59,867 nt of DNA from Cellulomonas septica (GTDB lineage: Bacteria > Actinomycetota > Actinomycetes > Actinomycetales > Cellulomonadaceae), in contig NZ_JAAXOY010000002.1 of NCBI RefSeq assembly GCF_012396155.1, forward strand, positions 1 to 59,867, given 5' to 3'. Below, in pieces: positions 49,542 through 59,281 of this stretch. How positions within the stretch are numbered: the stretch's first letter is position 1; each line of letters begins with the position of its first letter. Both the position numbers and the translations under genes were made by a program. Under the pieces are notes generated by a model, which worked only from the letters and a program-made list of their open reading frames with translations, had not been told where the DNA came from and ran no database searches.

Positions 49542-50558
49542 GTGGTTGACGAGGCGCGGCCGGCGCGCATGGCCGACGTCGCGCGGCTGGCCGGAGTGTC
49601 CGTCCCGACCGTCTCCCGCGTCGTCAACGGGTACACGCACGTCACCCCGCACGTGCGTACGCGCGTCGAGGAGGCCATGGCGCAGCTGCGCTACCGCCCC
49701 AACGCGGCGGCCCGCGCGCTGGTGACCAACAAGTCGCGGCACATCGGCGTCATCACGTACGCGATGTCGGTGACGTCGCCCTCCCTCGCGCTGTTCGGCA
49801 TCTCGGAGGAGGCGCGCACCTACGGCTACTCGACCAACCTCGTGACGCTCGACGACGTGAGCGCGCAGAGCATCCGGAACGCGCTCGCACACCTCGAGCG
49901 CGACGCGGTCGACGGCGTCGTCATGCTGGCCCCGATGGTCGAGGCGGCGACCGCCCTCGAGGGCCTCGACCTGCCGATGCCCGTGGTGTCTTTCGAGCAG
50001 GGGTCGACCGCGGGCCAGAACCGTTCGGTGACGCTCGACGAGGTGCTCGCCGGGCACCTCGCCACCCGCCATCTCCTGGACCTCGGCCACCGCACGGTCT
50101 GGCTCGTCCGCGGCCCTGACGGCTGGATGGCGACCGAGTCCCGCGAGGCGGGGTGGCGGCGTGAGCTGACCGTCGCCGGCCGCACCGTGCCGCCACCGGC
50201 GACGACCGCCGACTGGAGCGCCGAGTCCGGGTACCGCGCCGCGCAGCGGCTCGCCGCGGACCCCGAGGTCACCGCGATCCTCGTCTCCTCCGACTCGATG
50301 TGCCTGGGCGTCTACCGCGCACTGGAGGAGGCCGGGCGGCGGGTCCCCGACGACGTGTCCGTCGTGAGCTTCGACGACGCACCCGAGGCCCCGTACTACC
50401 TGCCCGCGCTCACGACCGTGCGGCTCGACTTCGCCGCCGCCGGGCGCGCCGCGCTGCGCAGGCTGCTGCAGGTGCTGGACGAGGACCCGACCGGTATCCA
50501 GGAACCACCCGCCCCCGTCCTCGTGGTCCGTGAGTCGTCAGGTGCGCCGCGGGCCTGA
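49542..50558 (+). CDS. LacI-family transcriptional regulator (second of two)
   Basis: The 338-residue repressor has the LacI DNA-binding domain at residues 9-60 (RMADVARLAGVSVPTVSRVV, NAAARALVTNKS) and an effector domain (HIGVITYAMSVTSPSLALFG, DGVVMLAPMVEA, AILVSSDSMCLGVYRALEEA, VVSFDDAPEAPYYLPALTTV). It is the closest relative in the window of the LacI at 45024. GTG 49542 lies 22 bp after a strong terminator, so it has its own promoter or relies on read-through. Confidence 0.92.
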   Translation: MVDEARPARMADVARLAGVSVPTVSRVVNGYTHVTPHVRTRVEEAMAQLRYRPNAAARALVTNKSRHIGVITYAMSVTSPSLALFGISEEARTYGYSTNLVTLDDVSAQSIRNALAHLERDAVDGVVMLAPMVEAATALEGLDLPMPVVSFEQGSTAGQNRSVTLDEVLAGHLATRHLLDLGHRTVWLVRGPDGWMATESREAGWRRELTVAGRTVPPPATTADWSAESGYRAAQRLAADPEVTAILVSSDSMCLGVYRALEEAGRRVPDDVSVVSFDDAPEAPYYLPALTTVRLDFAAAGRAALRRLLQVLDEDPTGIQEPPAPVLVVRESSGAPRA

Positions 50559-50723
50559 CATCGAGCCGTCCAGGCGGTCGGCCCGGTTCTCCGAGGTCGT
50601 GCGCGGAGTCGATCTCCCACGACGACGCCCGGCAGCAGATCTCCGCGGCCGCCGTCACGTTCGTCAGCGGCCTCCAGCCGTCACGGTCGCCGGCGGGTCG
50701 TCGGACGTCGCCCGACGGCGGCG

Positions 50724-51632
50724 TCACTCGCCCGTCGGCTCGTCCTTGCGTCGGATCACGAGCAGCGGGTCAGGCCGTCCGACGACCTCGGCGTCCTTCC
50801 CGTCGTAGTCGAACTGGTTGAGGAAGAACCGCATCGCGTTGATCCGCGCCCGCTTCTTGTCGTTCGAGCGGATGATCGTCCACCGCGCGTGCCGCTTGTC
50901 CGTGCGGCGGAACATCTCCTCCTTGGCTGCCGTGTAGTCGTCCCACCGGTCCAGCGACGCCAGGTCCATGGGGGAGAGCTTCCAGCGCCGGACCGGGTCG
51001 AGCTGGCGGATCGCGAACCGGGTCCGCTGCTCGGTCCGCGACACCGAGAACCACAGCTTCGTGACGTGGGTGCCGGAGTCGACGAGCGCCTTCTCGAACC
51101 ACGGCGCCTGACCCATGAACGTCTGGTACTCGTCCTCGGTGCAGAAGCCCATCACGCGTTCGACGCCCGCGCGGTTGTACCAGGACCGGTCGAACATGAC
51201 GATCTCGCCGGCGGTCGGCAGGTGCTGCGTGTAGCGCTGGAAGTACCACTGGCCGCGCTCGCGGTCACTCGGCTTGCCGAGCGCGACGACGCGCGACGTG
51301 CGCGGGTTGAGGTGCTCGGTGAAGCGCTTGATGGTGCCGCCCTTCCCGGCGGCGTCGCGGCCCTCGAACAGGATGATCGCGCGCTTGTCGTTGTCCTCGA
51401 GCCAGTACTGGAACTTCAGCAGCTCGACCTGCAGGCGGTACTTCTCGAGCTCGTAGTCGTCGCGGTCCATGAGCTCCGGATACGGGTAGCCCTCGCGCCA
51501 CGTGTAGACGGGGTTGCCCTGCGGGTCGATGAGGTCGGGGTCCGGCGTGTGGCCGTCCCGGACGGTGTAGCCGCTGTCGCGCAGGTACTCGATGTACTCA
51601 CGCAGGTCGCGCGGCGGGTCGGCGACGGACAT
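50724..51632 (-). CDS. ppk2: Polyphosphate kinase 2 (PPK2)
   Basis: The 302-residue kinase has the PPK2 fold with Walker A EGRDAAGKGGTIKRFTEHLN, Walker B/lid region GEIVMFDRSWYNRAGVERVM, and the conserved ARWTIIRSNDKKRARINAMR. Single-domain PPK2 enzymes use polyphosphate to phosphorylate nucleotides (ADP/GDP or AMP). Length and motifs fit class I. ATG 51632 follows GAGGAG. It is convergent with the second LacI gene and 95 bp downstream of the PAP2 phosphatase on the same strand, so both may concern phosphate storage. Confidence 0.95.
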   Translation of the reverse strand: MSVADPPRDLREYIEYLRDSGYTVRDGHTPDPDLIDPQGNPVYTWREGYPYPELMDRDDYELEKYRLQVELLKFQYWLEDNDKRAIILFEGRDAAGKGGTIKRFTEHLNPRTSRVVALGKPSDRERGQWYFQRYTQHLPTAGEIVMFDRSWYNRAGVERVMGFCTEDEYQTFMGQAPWFEKALVDSGTHVTKLWFSVSRTEQRTRFAIRQLDPVRRWKLSPMDLASLDRWDDYTAAKEEMFRRTDKRHARWTIIRSNDKKRARINAMRFFLNQFDYDGKDAEVVGRPDPLLVIRRKDEPTGE

Positions 51633-51727
51633 GGGGCGGCTCCTCGGTTCGTGCTGCGCGGGACGCCGACGGCGGCGCCTTCATCGAAGTCTGGTGTCCA
51701 TCGGAGACGGGCGCGTGCCGCCTCGCC

Positions 51728-52459
51728 TCACGGGACGGGGAGCGCCTCGGGTTGCCGGTGGAGCGTGTGCAACCGGTCCACGATCAGGACACCACCGAGC
51801 ACGGCGATCGCGAGCGCGACGGCGGCGACGACGTCCGTGAGGAAGTGGTACCCGAGGTAGAGGCGGCTGAGCGCCACCACCGAGGTGCCGAGGACGGTCA
51901 GCAGGCTCCAGGCCACGAGCCGCGGGACCGTCGGGTTGCGGCTGCACACGAGGTAGCCGGCGACCAGGAGGAACGTCGCCGTCCCGATGGTGTGCCCGGA
52001 CGGGAACGACGCCGTCGTCTCCGCACCGGGCACGAACATGGTCTCCGCGGGCGGTCGTTCGCGTCCGACCAGGCCCTTGACCGCGAGGCTGATGATCGTC
52101 GAGGCGATCATCGCCCCGGCGAGGAGCAGGGGCCGCCACCACTCGCGGCGCACCAGGCCCCACACCACGCAGGCGACCAGCACGATGATCGGCAGGATCG
52201 TCGGGCCGGTGACGAACGTGATGGCGGCCAGGACGGACGTCCACCCGGCGCTGCGGTGGACGACCAGCCACTCCAGGACGGGCTGGTCGAGGTCCCACAG
52301 GTCGTCCTTCTCCTGGACGCCGTCGAGCACCGCGAGGAACACCCAGAGCCCGGCGACGACGAGGACGATCCCCGGCAGCAGCGCCCAGAGCACGGGTCGG
52401 GCGCGGAGCGCGGCGAACCACGAGGTCCTCGGCGGCGCGAGGGGAGGGTCGTCCGACAT
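51728..52459 (-). CDS. PAP2-family membrane phosphatase
   Basis: The 243-residue membrane protein has about six helices and the three PAP2 motifs: KGLVGRERPP, the PSGH motif in ASFPSGHTIGTATFLLV, and SRLYLGYHFLTDVVAA. The active site faces outside in this family, which removes phosphate from lipid phosphates such as phosphatidic acid or undecaprenyl diphosphate. The N-terminus is cytoplasmic and Pro-rich. It may share a transcript with PPK2; the spacing of 95 bp leaves this open. Confidence 0.9.
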   Translation of the reverse strand: MSDDPPLAPPRTSWFAALRARPVLWALLPGIVLVVAGLWVFLAVLDGVQEKDDLWDLDQPVLEWLVVHRSAGWTSVLAAITFVTGPTILPIIVLVACVVWGLVRREWWRPLLLAGAMIASTIISLAVKGLVGRERPPAETMFVPGAETTASFPSGHTIGTATFLLVAGYLVCSRNPTVPRLVAWSLLTVLGTSVVALSRLYLGYHFLTDVVAAVALAIAVLGGVLIVDRLHTLHRQPEALPVP

Positions 52460-52530
52460 GGAGCGACGCTAACCGGGAGACGACGACCTCACGACCGCAC
52501 GCGGTGGCGACGCTCCGAGGAGGACGACCG

Positions 52531-53820
52531 TCAGAGCACGGCGTCGCGGATGATCGGCGAGGTCATGCAGTGGCCACCGCCGCGTCCACGGCCCAGCTCG
52601 CCGCCGGCGATCTCGATCACCTCGACGCCCGCGGAGCGCAGCAGGGCGTTGGTCGCCGTGTTGCGGTCGTAGGTGAAGACGACCCCCGGCTCGAGGGCCA
52701 CGGCGTTGTTCCCGGCGTCCCACTGCTGGCGCTCCGACTCGTAGCGGTCCCCGCCGGTCTGGATCTCGCACAGGTACGGCAGCCCCATCGCGGCGGCGAC
52801 CACGTCGAGGAACGGGGTCGCGCCCATGTCGGTGATGTGGAGGCCCGCCGCGCCGTCGCCGGGCCGCAGGACGAACGCGTGGATGGCGTCGACGATCGGC
52901 GGGTGCACCAGCACGGTGTCGACGTCGACGAACGTCATGACCGTGTCCAGGTGCATGGCCGCCCGGAGCCGAGGCATCCCGGCCACGACCACCGACGTAG
53001 CCGCCCCCGCGGCGAAGAGCGCCTGCGCCACCTGGGTGACCGCCTGGCGGGACGTCCGCTCGCTCATGCCCATGAGCACGGTGCCGTTGCCCACGGGCAT
53101 GATGTCGCCGCCCTCGAACGTGGCGTCGCCGTGGTCGGACTCCGGGTCGCCCCACCAGACGGTCGAGCCGACGAAGTCCGGGTGGAACGCGTAGACGGAC
53201 TTCATGAGGAGCGTCTCGTCGTGCCGGGCGGGCCAGTACAGCGGGTTGAGGGTGACACCGCCGTACAACCAGCTCGTGGTGTCCCGGGTGAACAGCGCGT
53301 TCGGCACGGGCTTGAGCAGGTACTCGCGCAGGTCCGGCGAGTACTCCGCGAGGGTCCGGTACCCGGCGGGCAGGTCCGGCACGTCGGACGTCGCGAGACC
53401 GCCGAGGAGGTGCTCCGCGAGCCGCTCGGGCGCGAGGTCGTCGAGGTACGCGCGGGTGGCGTCGACCAGCCCCGCACCGACGGTCTCGGGCCTGATCTTG
53501 CGGTCCAGCAGCCAGTCACGGGCGCCCGGCACCGCCATCGTCCCCGCGAGGACGTCGTGCAGCTCGACGACGTCGACGCCGCGTGCCGTGAGCTCCGCGG
53601 TGAACGCGGCGTGGTCCTCGATGGCCCGGTCGACCCAGAGCACGTCGTCGAAGAGCAGGGCGTCGGAGTTCGTCGGGGTCAGGCGGCGGTGCGCGAGCCC
53701 CGGCCGACAGACGAGGACCTTGCGCAGGCGGCCGACCTCGGAGTGGACGCCGTAGGACGCCGACGGTGCGGGGGTGGGGACGCGGGTGTCGGCCGCGGCC
53801 GGGGCGGACGTGGTGGTCAT
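52531..53820 (-). CDS. arcA: Arginine deiminase
   Basis: The 429-residue enzyme has the deiminase active-site set. [12 protein letters not shown] and [19 protein letters not shown] hold the substrate-binding Asp/Glu, [19 protein letters not shown] the catalytic His, and [15 protein letters not shown] near the end the nucleophile Cys. It converts arginine to citrulline and ammonia, the first step of the ADI pathway, which aids acid resistance and energy under low oxygen. ATG 53820 follows AGGAGAT. The APC transporter gene lies 47 bp upstream. Ornithine carbamoyltransferase and carbamate kinase are not in the window. Confidence 0.95.
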   Translation of the reverse strand: MTTTSAPAAADTRVPTPAPSASYGVHSEVGRLRKVLVCRPGLAHRRLTPTNSDALLFDDVLWVDRAIEDHAAFTAELTARGVDVVELHDVLAGTMAVPGARDWLLDRKIRPETVGAGLVDATRAYLDDLAPERLAEHLLGGLATSDVPDLPAGYRTLAEYSPDLREYLLKPVPNALFTRDTTSWLYGGVTLNPLYWPARHDETLLMKSVYAFHPDFVGSTVWWGDPESDHGDATFEGGDIMPVGNGTVLMGMSERTSRQAVTQVAQALFAAGAATSVVVAGMPRLRAAMHLDTVMTFVDVDTVLVHPPIVDAIHAFVLRPGDGAAGLHITDMGATPFLDVVAAAMGLPYLCEIQTGGDRYESERQQWDAGNNAVALEPGVVFTYDRNTATNALLRSAGVEVIEIAGGELGRGRGGGHCMTSPIIRDAVL

Positions 53821-53867
53821 GGGGGGATCTCCTTTGGTGGTGGGACGGGGTGAGGGGGACGGACGGG

Positions 53868-55367
53868 TCAGACCTGCACGGCGCCGGTCGCGAGCAGCCC
53901 GGCGCCGACGAGCGCGAGGGCGACCACGACCAGGAACGTCGCTCGGCCGGAGCGCGTGAGCGCGGGCTCGCCGCGCTCGCGGCGGGCGCGCAGGTACAGG
54001 AGCGTGCCGGGGGCGAGCAGCAGGCACGCGAGGAGCACGAACACGTAGCCGGCGGCCCAGACGAGGAACAGGGTGTAGACGGTCGAGACGGCTGCGACGA
54101 CGATCTCGACGACCCGCGTCCGGGGGGCGACGTCGTCGTACCCGTCGCGGCGCACCGCGATCTTCAGCGCGTACGCGCTGGCCAGGGCGAAGGGTGCGAG
54201 CGCGAGCGCGGCGGTGAGGTCCAGGCTGAAGTCGAGCGCGTCGTCGACGAACTGGACCGCGAAGAGGATCGCCGTGACCAGGGCCGAGGTCCACAGCACG
54301 GCGTTCTGCGGGACGCCGCGGCCGTTGGTGCGCGCCAGGTGCCGCGGCATGTCCCGGTCCTTCGCGGCGGCGAAGAGGACGTCCGCCGCGAGCAGCTGCC
54401 ACGCCAGGTACGCGCCGAGCACGGAGACGATGAGCCCGATCCGGATGAACGTGCCACCCCACGGCCCGACGGCCGCCTCGAGGACGCCGCCGATGGAGGG
54501 CTGCGCGAGCGCCGCGATCTCGGCGCGGGGCAGGATCCCGTACGCGAGGATCGAGATGCTCGCGAACAGCGCGAGCACCGAGGTGAACCCGAGGACGGTG
54601 GCCCGGCCGACGTCGCGGCGGCGACGGGCGTACCGCGAGTAGACGCTCGCCCCCTCGATGCCGAGGAAGACGAACACCGTGACGAGCATGGTGCCCTGGA
54701 CCTGCGCGAACAGGGACGGGCCGCCCGGCAGGTCGTAGCCGCCGGTCAGGTTCCCGACGAACACGTCCATGTCGAAGTAGACGACGGCGAGCACGAGGAA
54801 CAGCGCGAGCGGCACCAGCTTGGCGACGGTGACGACGGCGTTGATGCCGGTCGCCTGCTCGACGCCGCGACGGACGAGGAGGAAGAAGCCCCAGATCGCC
54901 GCGGTGGACAGGGCGAACGCGGGCCACGTGTCGCCCTCACCCAGGTACGGCGCCAGCCCCGGGAACAGCTGGGACAGCGTCGTCATGATGAGGACCCAGT
55001 AGAAGGCGTTGCCCGCACAGGCGGACGCCCAGAACCCGAACGCGGACAGGAACCCGGGGTAGTCGCCGAACCCCTCCCGGGCGTAGACGTAGACCCCGTT
55101 GTCGAGCGTCGGCTTGCGGATCGCGAGCTTCTGGAACACGAACGCGAGCGACAGCATCCCGAGGCCCGCGATCGTCCACGCGATGGCGGCGCCGTAGACG
55201 CCCGTCTGGGAGGCGAAGCGTGACGGGAGCTGGAAGACGCCGGCGCCGACCATCGACCCGACGACCATCGCGGTCAGCGCGGGGAGCGAGAGGGACGCGG
55301 CCCTCGAGGGTCGTCGTGCGGCGTCGGTCGGTGACGCCTGTCCCGGCGCGGTGGCGGTCGAGGTCAT
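53868..55367 (-). CDS. APC-family amino acid transporter (arginine/ornithine antiporter-like)
   Basis: The 499-residue carrier has 12-13 membrane helices with the APC start [20 protein letters not shown] and the conserved helix 3/4 region [20 protein letters not shown]. The series resembles the basic amino acid/polyamine antiporter group. Placement directly before arcA on the same strand suggests arginine uptake in exchange for ornithine or citrulline. ATG 55367 follows GGAGTG. Substrate is inferred from context, so arcD is not assigned. Confidence 0.85.
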   Translation of the reverse strand: MTSTATAPGQASPTDAARRPSRAASLSLPALTAMVVGSMVGAGVFQLPSRFASQTGVYGAAIAWTIAGLGMLSLAFVFQKLAIRKPTLDNGVYVYAREGFGDYPGFLSAFGFWASACAGNAFYWVLIMTTLSQLFPGLAPYLGEGDTWPAFALSTAAIWGFFLLVRRGVEQATGINAVVTVAKLVPLALFLVLAVVYFDMDVFVGNLTGGYDLPGGPSLFAQVQGTMLVTVFVFLGIEGASVYSRYARRRRDVGRATVLGFTSVLALFASISILAYGILPRAEIAALAQPSIGGVLEAAVGPWGGTFIRIGLIVSVLGAYLAWQLLAADVLFAAAKDRDMPRHLARTNGRGVPQNAVLWTSALVTAILFAVQFVDDALDFSLDLTAALALAPFALASAYALKIAVRRDGYDDVAPRTRVVEIVVAAVSTVYTLFLVWAAGYVFVLLACLLLAPGTLLYLRARRERGEPALTRSGRATFLVVVALALVGAGLLATGAVQV

Positions 55368-55526
55368 GGGGCACTCCGAGGATCGGGCGGGACGGCCCGA
55401 CCTTCGCGGGCCCGCCATCGACCCTGCCTGCGTGCCACGGCGCGGCGTGCGACGTCTGCGTGGAAACCCGCACGTCCGGCCGGGGTACCCCGCGTGAGGG
55501 TGGTGCTCGGACGTCCCGCGCACGTG

Positions 55527-55553
55527 CGCCGGCCGGTGCGACCCCGGCCGGCG
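55527..55553 (-). terminator. Hairpin after the NarL-type two-component operon
   Basis: CGCCGGCCGG (55527-55536) and CCGGCCGGCG (55544-55553) form a perfect 10-bp stem with a 7-nt loop. It lies 6 bp past the kinase stop in the direction of transcription, before the APC transporter gene. Confidence 0.6.
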
Positions 55554-55559
55554 ACGACC

Positions 55560-56744
55560 TCACCGGTCCGGGGTGAGCGTGAACGGGCGGTGGAAGGTCA
55601 GCCGGCCCCCGCCGTCAGGACCGGGACCGAGCGCCAGGGAGCCGCCGCGGTGCTCCAGGCGCTCGCGGTGGCGGTGCAGGCCGTGCAGCGGCGGGTCGGG
55701 CTGCGCGGGCCCCGTCCCGTCGTCGTCCACGACGGTCGTGAACACCCAGCGCTGAGGGTCGTCGGTGGGCTCGGCGTCCGCGCGGACCCGGACGGTGCGG
55801 GCGTGGCCGTGCTTGAGCGCGTTCGTGACGGCTTCCTCGACGGTGTAGATCACGACGAGCCGCTCCGCCATCGGCATGGGTGGCGCTCCACGTGCGGCCA
55901 GCCGCCGGTACGCGGGACCGAGCTCGATCGACGTCCGCACCTGCGGCGGCAGGCGCTGGAGGAGGAGCTGGATCGCCTCCTCGGTGCCGAGGTCCGCGCC
56001 CGACGGGAACACCGCGTGGCTGAGCGACCGCACGTCCTGCTCACGGATCTCCTCGAGCGCCTCTGCCCAGCCGCGGACGTCGGCGGCCCGGGCGCTCGCC
56101 CCCTCCGCGTCGAGCTGCTCGGCGAGCCGGTCGAGCCCGGCCGTCACGGCGACCAGGTGGTACTGCAGGGTCCCGTGCAGCTGGTCGAACACCAGCCGCC
56201 GCACGCGGATCTCCTCGTCCTGCAGCGCGTCCACGGCCTGCTGCGCCCGGCTCGCCTCCCGCTCCCGTCGGCGCGCCTCCGTCCGGGCGCGCCCGACGAG
56301 CGTGGCCGCGAAGAGCGCGGCGACGATGCCCACGACACCGGAGCAGAACCCCAGGAGCCCGATGCCGACGACGTACGTGGTGTCGACCGGGGTGCTGCCG
56401 ACGGCCACGAGCGCCGCCATGCGGGGGACCGACGCGACGGCGGCGACGGCGGCCGACACGAGCACACGGCCCACCCAGCCGCGCCGCAGCACTCCGAGCG
56501 CGAGGGACCCGGCGAGGACCATGACGCCGAACGCCAGGTTGATGAGCAGGATGCCGACGCCGTCGGCGACCACACCGACCGCGCTGCGCTCGTGCTCGAC
56601 CGCCTCGCGGAGGCCGCCCCACGCCGCCCACGCGCCGAGCGCCATGAGGGCGTACAGCGTGAAGTTGGTGGCGCCGACCACGATCGTCACCTGGCGCTGC
56701 TCGCGGTCCGCCCGCTCGGGACCGGGGGCGGGTGCGTCCGTCAC
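55560..56744 (-). CDS. Sensor histidine kinase (NarL-partner type)
   Basis: The 394-residue kinase has four or five membrane helices in the first 150 residues, a coiled linker (RTEARRREREASRAQQAVDA), and a HisKA_3-like helix with RRLVFDQLHGTLQYHLVAV, the likely phospho-His in QLHG. The GHKL ATPase has N box VYTVEEAV-type IYTVEEAVTNALKHGHA, then VDDDGTGPA. The usual EERRRIARDLHD opening is altered. GTG 56744 overlaps the response regulator stop (GTGA). Next to the arginine operon, it may control it, but no binding site is visible. Confidence 0.88.
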   Translation of the reverse strand: MTDAPAPGPERADREQRQVTIVVGATNFTLYALMALGAWAAWGGLREAVEHERSAVGVVADGVGILLINLAFGVMVLAGSLALGVLRRGWVGRVLVSAAVAAVASVPRMAALVAVGSTPVDTTYVVGIGLLGFCSGVVGIVAALFAATLVGRARTEARRREREASRAQQAVDALQDEEIRVRRLVFDQLHGTLQYHLVAVTAGLDRLAEQLDAEGASARAADVRGWAEALEEIREQDVRSLSHAVFPSGADLGTEEAIQLLLQRLPPQVRTSIELGPAYRRLAARGAPPMPMAERLVVIYTVEEAVTNALKHGHARTVRVRADAEPTDDPQRWVFTTVVDDDGTGPAQPDPPLHGLHRHRERLEHRGGSLALGPGPDGGGRLTFHRPFTLTPDR

Positions 56745-57409
56745 GCCCGCCACGACCGCCCCGTCTGCTCGAGGAACGCGAGGACGGCGGCCACGCGACG
56801 GTTGTGGCCCGCGCCGTCGATGCCGAGCCGCTGGTAGACGGTCTTGAGGTGGCTCTCGACGGAGCGCTCGTTGATGCCGAGCCGCTCGCCGGCGGCGCTG
56901 TTCGACAGCCCCTCCGCGACGAGCCGGAGCACCCCGAACTGCGCGGGCGTCAGCTCGGAGACCGCCGTCCCGGGGCGCGGGGTCGAGCGCTGGACGAGGT
57001 ACGGGTCGAGCACCACCTGCCCGTGCGCGGTCGCGACCACGGCGCGCACGAGGACGTCGCGCGCGAAGCTCGACCGCTTGGACAGGTAGCTCCAGGGACG
57101 GCTCGCCTGCTCCTGGACCGTCGTGAACAGGCCCATGACGTCCTCGCTGGAGAGCAGCATGATCGCGAGGCGCGGGTCCGCGCGCTGCAGCGTGACGCCG
57201 AGCGCGACCCCGTTGCCGTCGGGGAGGTTGACGTCCAGCAGTGCGACGTCGCACGACCCGGGTGTGAACACGAGCCTGGCCTCGGACACGCCCGGCACCG
57301 CGTGCACGACCCGGATCGACTCGTGCGCCGAGAGCGTCTGCTCGAGCATGGAGCGCATCAGCGCCTCGTCCTCGACGATGCCGACCCGGGTGATGGGTGT
57401 CACCACCAT
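56741..57409 (-). CDS. NarL/FixJ-family response regulator
   Basis: The 222-residue regulator has a receiver domain with acidic pair in VGIVEDEALMRSML and phosphoacceptor Asp in VALLDVNLPDGNG. The switch Lys lies in SYLSKRSSF. A LuxR-type helix-turn-helix follows (ELTPAQFGVLRLVAEGLSNS, NERSVESHLKTVYQRLGI). It is coupled to the kinase downstream. Target genes are unknown. Confidence 0.93.
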   Translation of the reverse strand: MVVTPITRVGIVEDEALMRSMLEQTLSAHESIRVVHAVPGVSEARLVFTPGSCDVALLDVNLPDGNGVALGVTLQRADPRLAIMLLSSEDVMGLFTTVQEQASRPWSYLSKRSSFARDVLVRAVVATAHGQVVLDPYLVQRSTPRPGTAVSELTPAQFGVLRLVAEGLSNSAAGERLGINERSVESHLKTVYQRLGIDGAGHNRRVAAVLAFLEQTGRSWRA

Positions 57410-57493
57410 GGGGCCGATGCTAGGGCGGTGACGCGCGGGTCGCGCGCGTGTCGGGGGTGCGCGGCGTGCCCACCGTGACGGGCCGGGCTCCCG

Positions 57494-58162
57494 TCACGCG
57501 GCCAGCCGCGTGCGGGCCTGGTCACCGCCCGTCCTGCAGTGGTCGCGGACCCGGTCCATCGACCCGTCGAGCGCGCGGGTGAGGGCCACCGCCCGACGGA
57601 GGGTCGCCGCGACCCTGACGGGTCGGGCGCCGTGGTGACGGTAGGCGAGACGGTGCTCGAGGCACGCCCAGAGGTCCATGGCGACCGAGCGCAGCTGGAT
57701 CTCGACGACGGCGCCGTCGCTCCCGTCGGCGCGGCGCACGGGAACCCGGACGATGAGGTGCAGGGCGCGGTACCCGCTGGGCTTGGGGTGCGCCACGTAG
57801 TCGCGCTCGTCGAGCAGCACGACACCGGGCAGCGCGACGACGGCGTCGCGGACGTCACGCAGGTCGGACGCGAAGGCGCAGACCAGGCGGAGGCCGGCCA
57901 GGTCGAGCATCTCGCGCCGCAGCCCGTCGTCGCAGAGGGGGATCCGCTTGCGTCGCGCCTTCGCGACGATCGACTCGGGGGCCTTCAGACGCCAGGACAC
58001 GTGCTCGACGGGGTCGTGGCCGAGCCGGGCGCGGAGCCCCTGGCGGACGTCGTCGAGCTGCAGGACCACCTGCGCGAGCGCCGCGCGGTAGTCCTGCACG
58101 AGGCGTTCGAGGTCGACGCCTGCGTCGAGGGCGGGAGCGGGAGCTGCGGAGGTCGAGGGCAT
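57494..58162 (-). CDS. Small alarmone synthetase (RelA/SpoT synthetase domain)
   Basis: The 222-residue protein has only the (p)ppGpp synthetase domain: WRLKAPESIVAKARRKRIPL, EMLDLAGLRLVCAFASDLRD, RDYVAHPKPSGYRALHLIV, and VVEIQLRSVAMDLWACLEHR. There is no HD hydrolase, TGS or ACT region, so it is of the RelP/RelQ small-synthetase type that makes alarmones in response to transcriptional or cell-wall stress signals. ATG 58162 follows AAGGA. It is divergent from an aldo/keto reductase and 84 bp from the response regulator. Confidence 0.88.
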   Translation of the reverse strand: MPSTSAAPAPALDAGVDLERLVQDYRAALAQVVLQLDDVRQGLRARLGHDPVEHVSWRLKAPESIVAKARRKRIPLCDDGLRREMLDLAGLRLVCAFASDLRDVRDAVVALPGVVLLDERDYVAHPKPSGYRALHLIVRVPVRRADGSDGAVVEIQLRSVAMDLWACLEHRLAYRHHGARPVRVAATLRRAVALTRALDGSMDRVRDHCRTGGDQARTRLAA

Positions 58163-58371
58163 GGCCGGTCCTTCGGGTGGTCGACGGGACGCCTCGATTC
58201 CACGCCGAACTCGTCCCCGGGCGCCGCACGGTTGCGTGGAACCACGCACGAGTCGTCCGGAAGACGGGCAGGTGGTGGATCGGACCGGCCCGTCGGCGGC
58301 ACGCGGACATGGGCCTGGTGGTCGTCGACGCGACCCGCCCCCGCGAGCCGACGCGGGAGGGGCGCGGCAGC

Positions 58372-59271
58372 ATGGTGGCCGTGCACACGCGACAGCTCGG
58401 ACCGTTCCACGTCAGCCCCGTCGGACTGGGCGCCATGCCCCTGTCCATGAACGCCGACAAGGCGTACCCGAGCGAGGCCGACGCGATCGCGACGATCCAC
58501 GCCGCGCTCGACGCGGGCGTGACGCTGATCGACACCGCAGACATCTACGGCCCGTCGTGGGACGCGATGGGCCACAACGAGCGGCTGGTCGGCGAGGCGG
58601 TGCGCACGTGGGGCGGCGGCACGAGCGACGTCGTGATCGCGACCAAGGGCGGCATCACGCGCGGACCGGGGGAGTCGTGGGGGCGCGACGGCTCGCTCGC
58701 GTACCTCCAGGGTGCGGTCGAGAAGTCGTTGCGGAACCTCGGCGTCGAGGCGATCGACCTGTACCAGTACCACCGCCCGGACCGGTGGATGGTCTACGGC
58801 GAGGTGATGCAGAACCTCCAGGAGCTCCAGAAGCAGGGCAAGGTGCGGGCGCTGGGGATCTCGAACGCGAGCGTCGAGGAGATCGAGATCGCCGAGCAGG
58901 TGCTGGGCGAGGGCAACCTCGCGAGCGTCCAGAACGAGTTCTCGCCGCGGCACCCGGGCAGCTACGCGGAGCTGGTGCACTGCGACAGCCGCGGGATCGC
59001 CTTCCTGCCGTGGAGCCCGCTCGGCGGCACGGGCGGCGGTGCGCGGGCGGTCGGGGAGCGGTTCGCGGTCTTCGCCGAGCTCGCGGAGACGCACGGGGTC
59101 AGCCCGCAGCGCGTCGTGCTCGCCTGGGAGCTCGCGCTCAGCGACCGTCTCATCGCCATCCCGGGCGCGCGGCGCGCCGCGTCGATCCAGGACTCCGCCC
59201 AGGCGGCCGACCTCGTCCTCGCGAAGGACGAGGTCGCCCGCTGCTCGGAGGCGCTCGGCCTCGACGCGTGA
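58372..59271 (+). CDS. Aldo/keto reductase
   Basis: The 299-residue enzyme has the aldo/keto reductase pattern: LIDTADIYGPSWDAMGHNER with the catalytic Asp and Tyr, DVVIATKGG with Lys, IDLYQYHRPDRWMVYG with His, and IAIPGARRAASIQDSAQAAD at the cofactor end. It looks like the YakC/AKR13-type subgroup. ATG 58372 is chosen because the family N-terminus (RQLGPFHVSPVGLGAMPLSM) begins just after it; upstream in-frame residues are not family-like. Convergent with the cupin gene 10 bp away. Confidence 0.9.
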   Translation: MVAVHTRQLGPFHVSPVGLGAMPLSMNADKAYPSEADAIATIHAALDAGVTLIDTADIYGPSWDAMGHNERLVGEAVRTWGGGTSDVVIATKGGITRGPGESWGRDGSLAYLQGAVEKSLRNLGVEAIDLYQYHRPDRWMVYGEVMQNLQELQKQGKVRALGISNASVEEIEIAEQVLGEGNLASVQNEFSPRHPGSYAELVHCDSRGIAFLPWSPLGGTGGGARAVGERFAVFAELAETHGVSPQRVVLAWELALSDRLIAIPGARRAASIQDSAQAADLVLAKDEVARCSEALGLDA

Positions 59272-59281
59272 CGTCCGGACG

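Noticed and set aside
50559-50723. Possible gene between the second LacI and PPK2
   Set aside because: Frames here are Arg/Ser-rich without a good start. It is probably only the convergent terminator region.
50530-50808. Plus-strand frame of 92 residues
   Set aside because: Overlaps the ends of LacI and PPK2, with shadow composition and no ribosome binding site.
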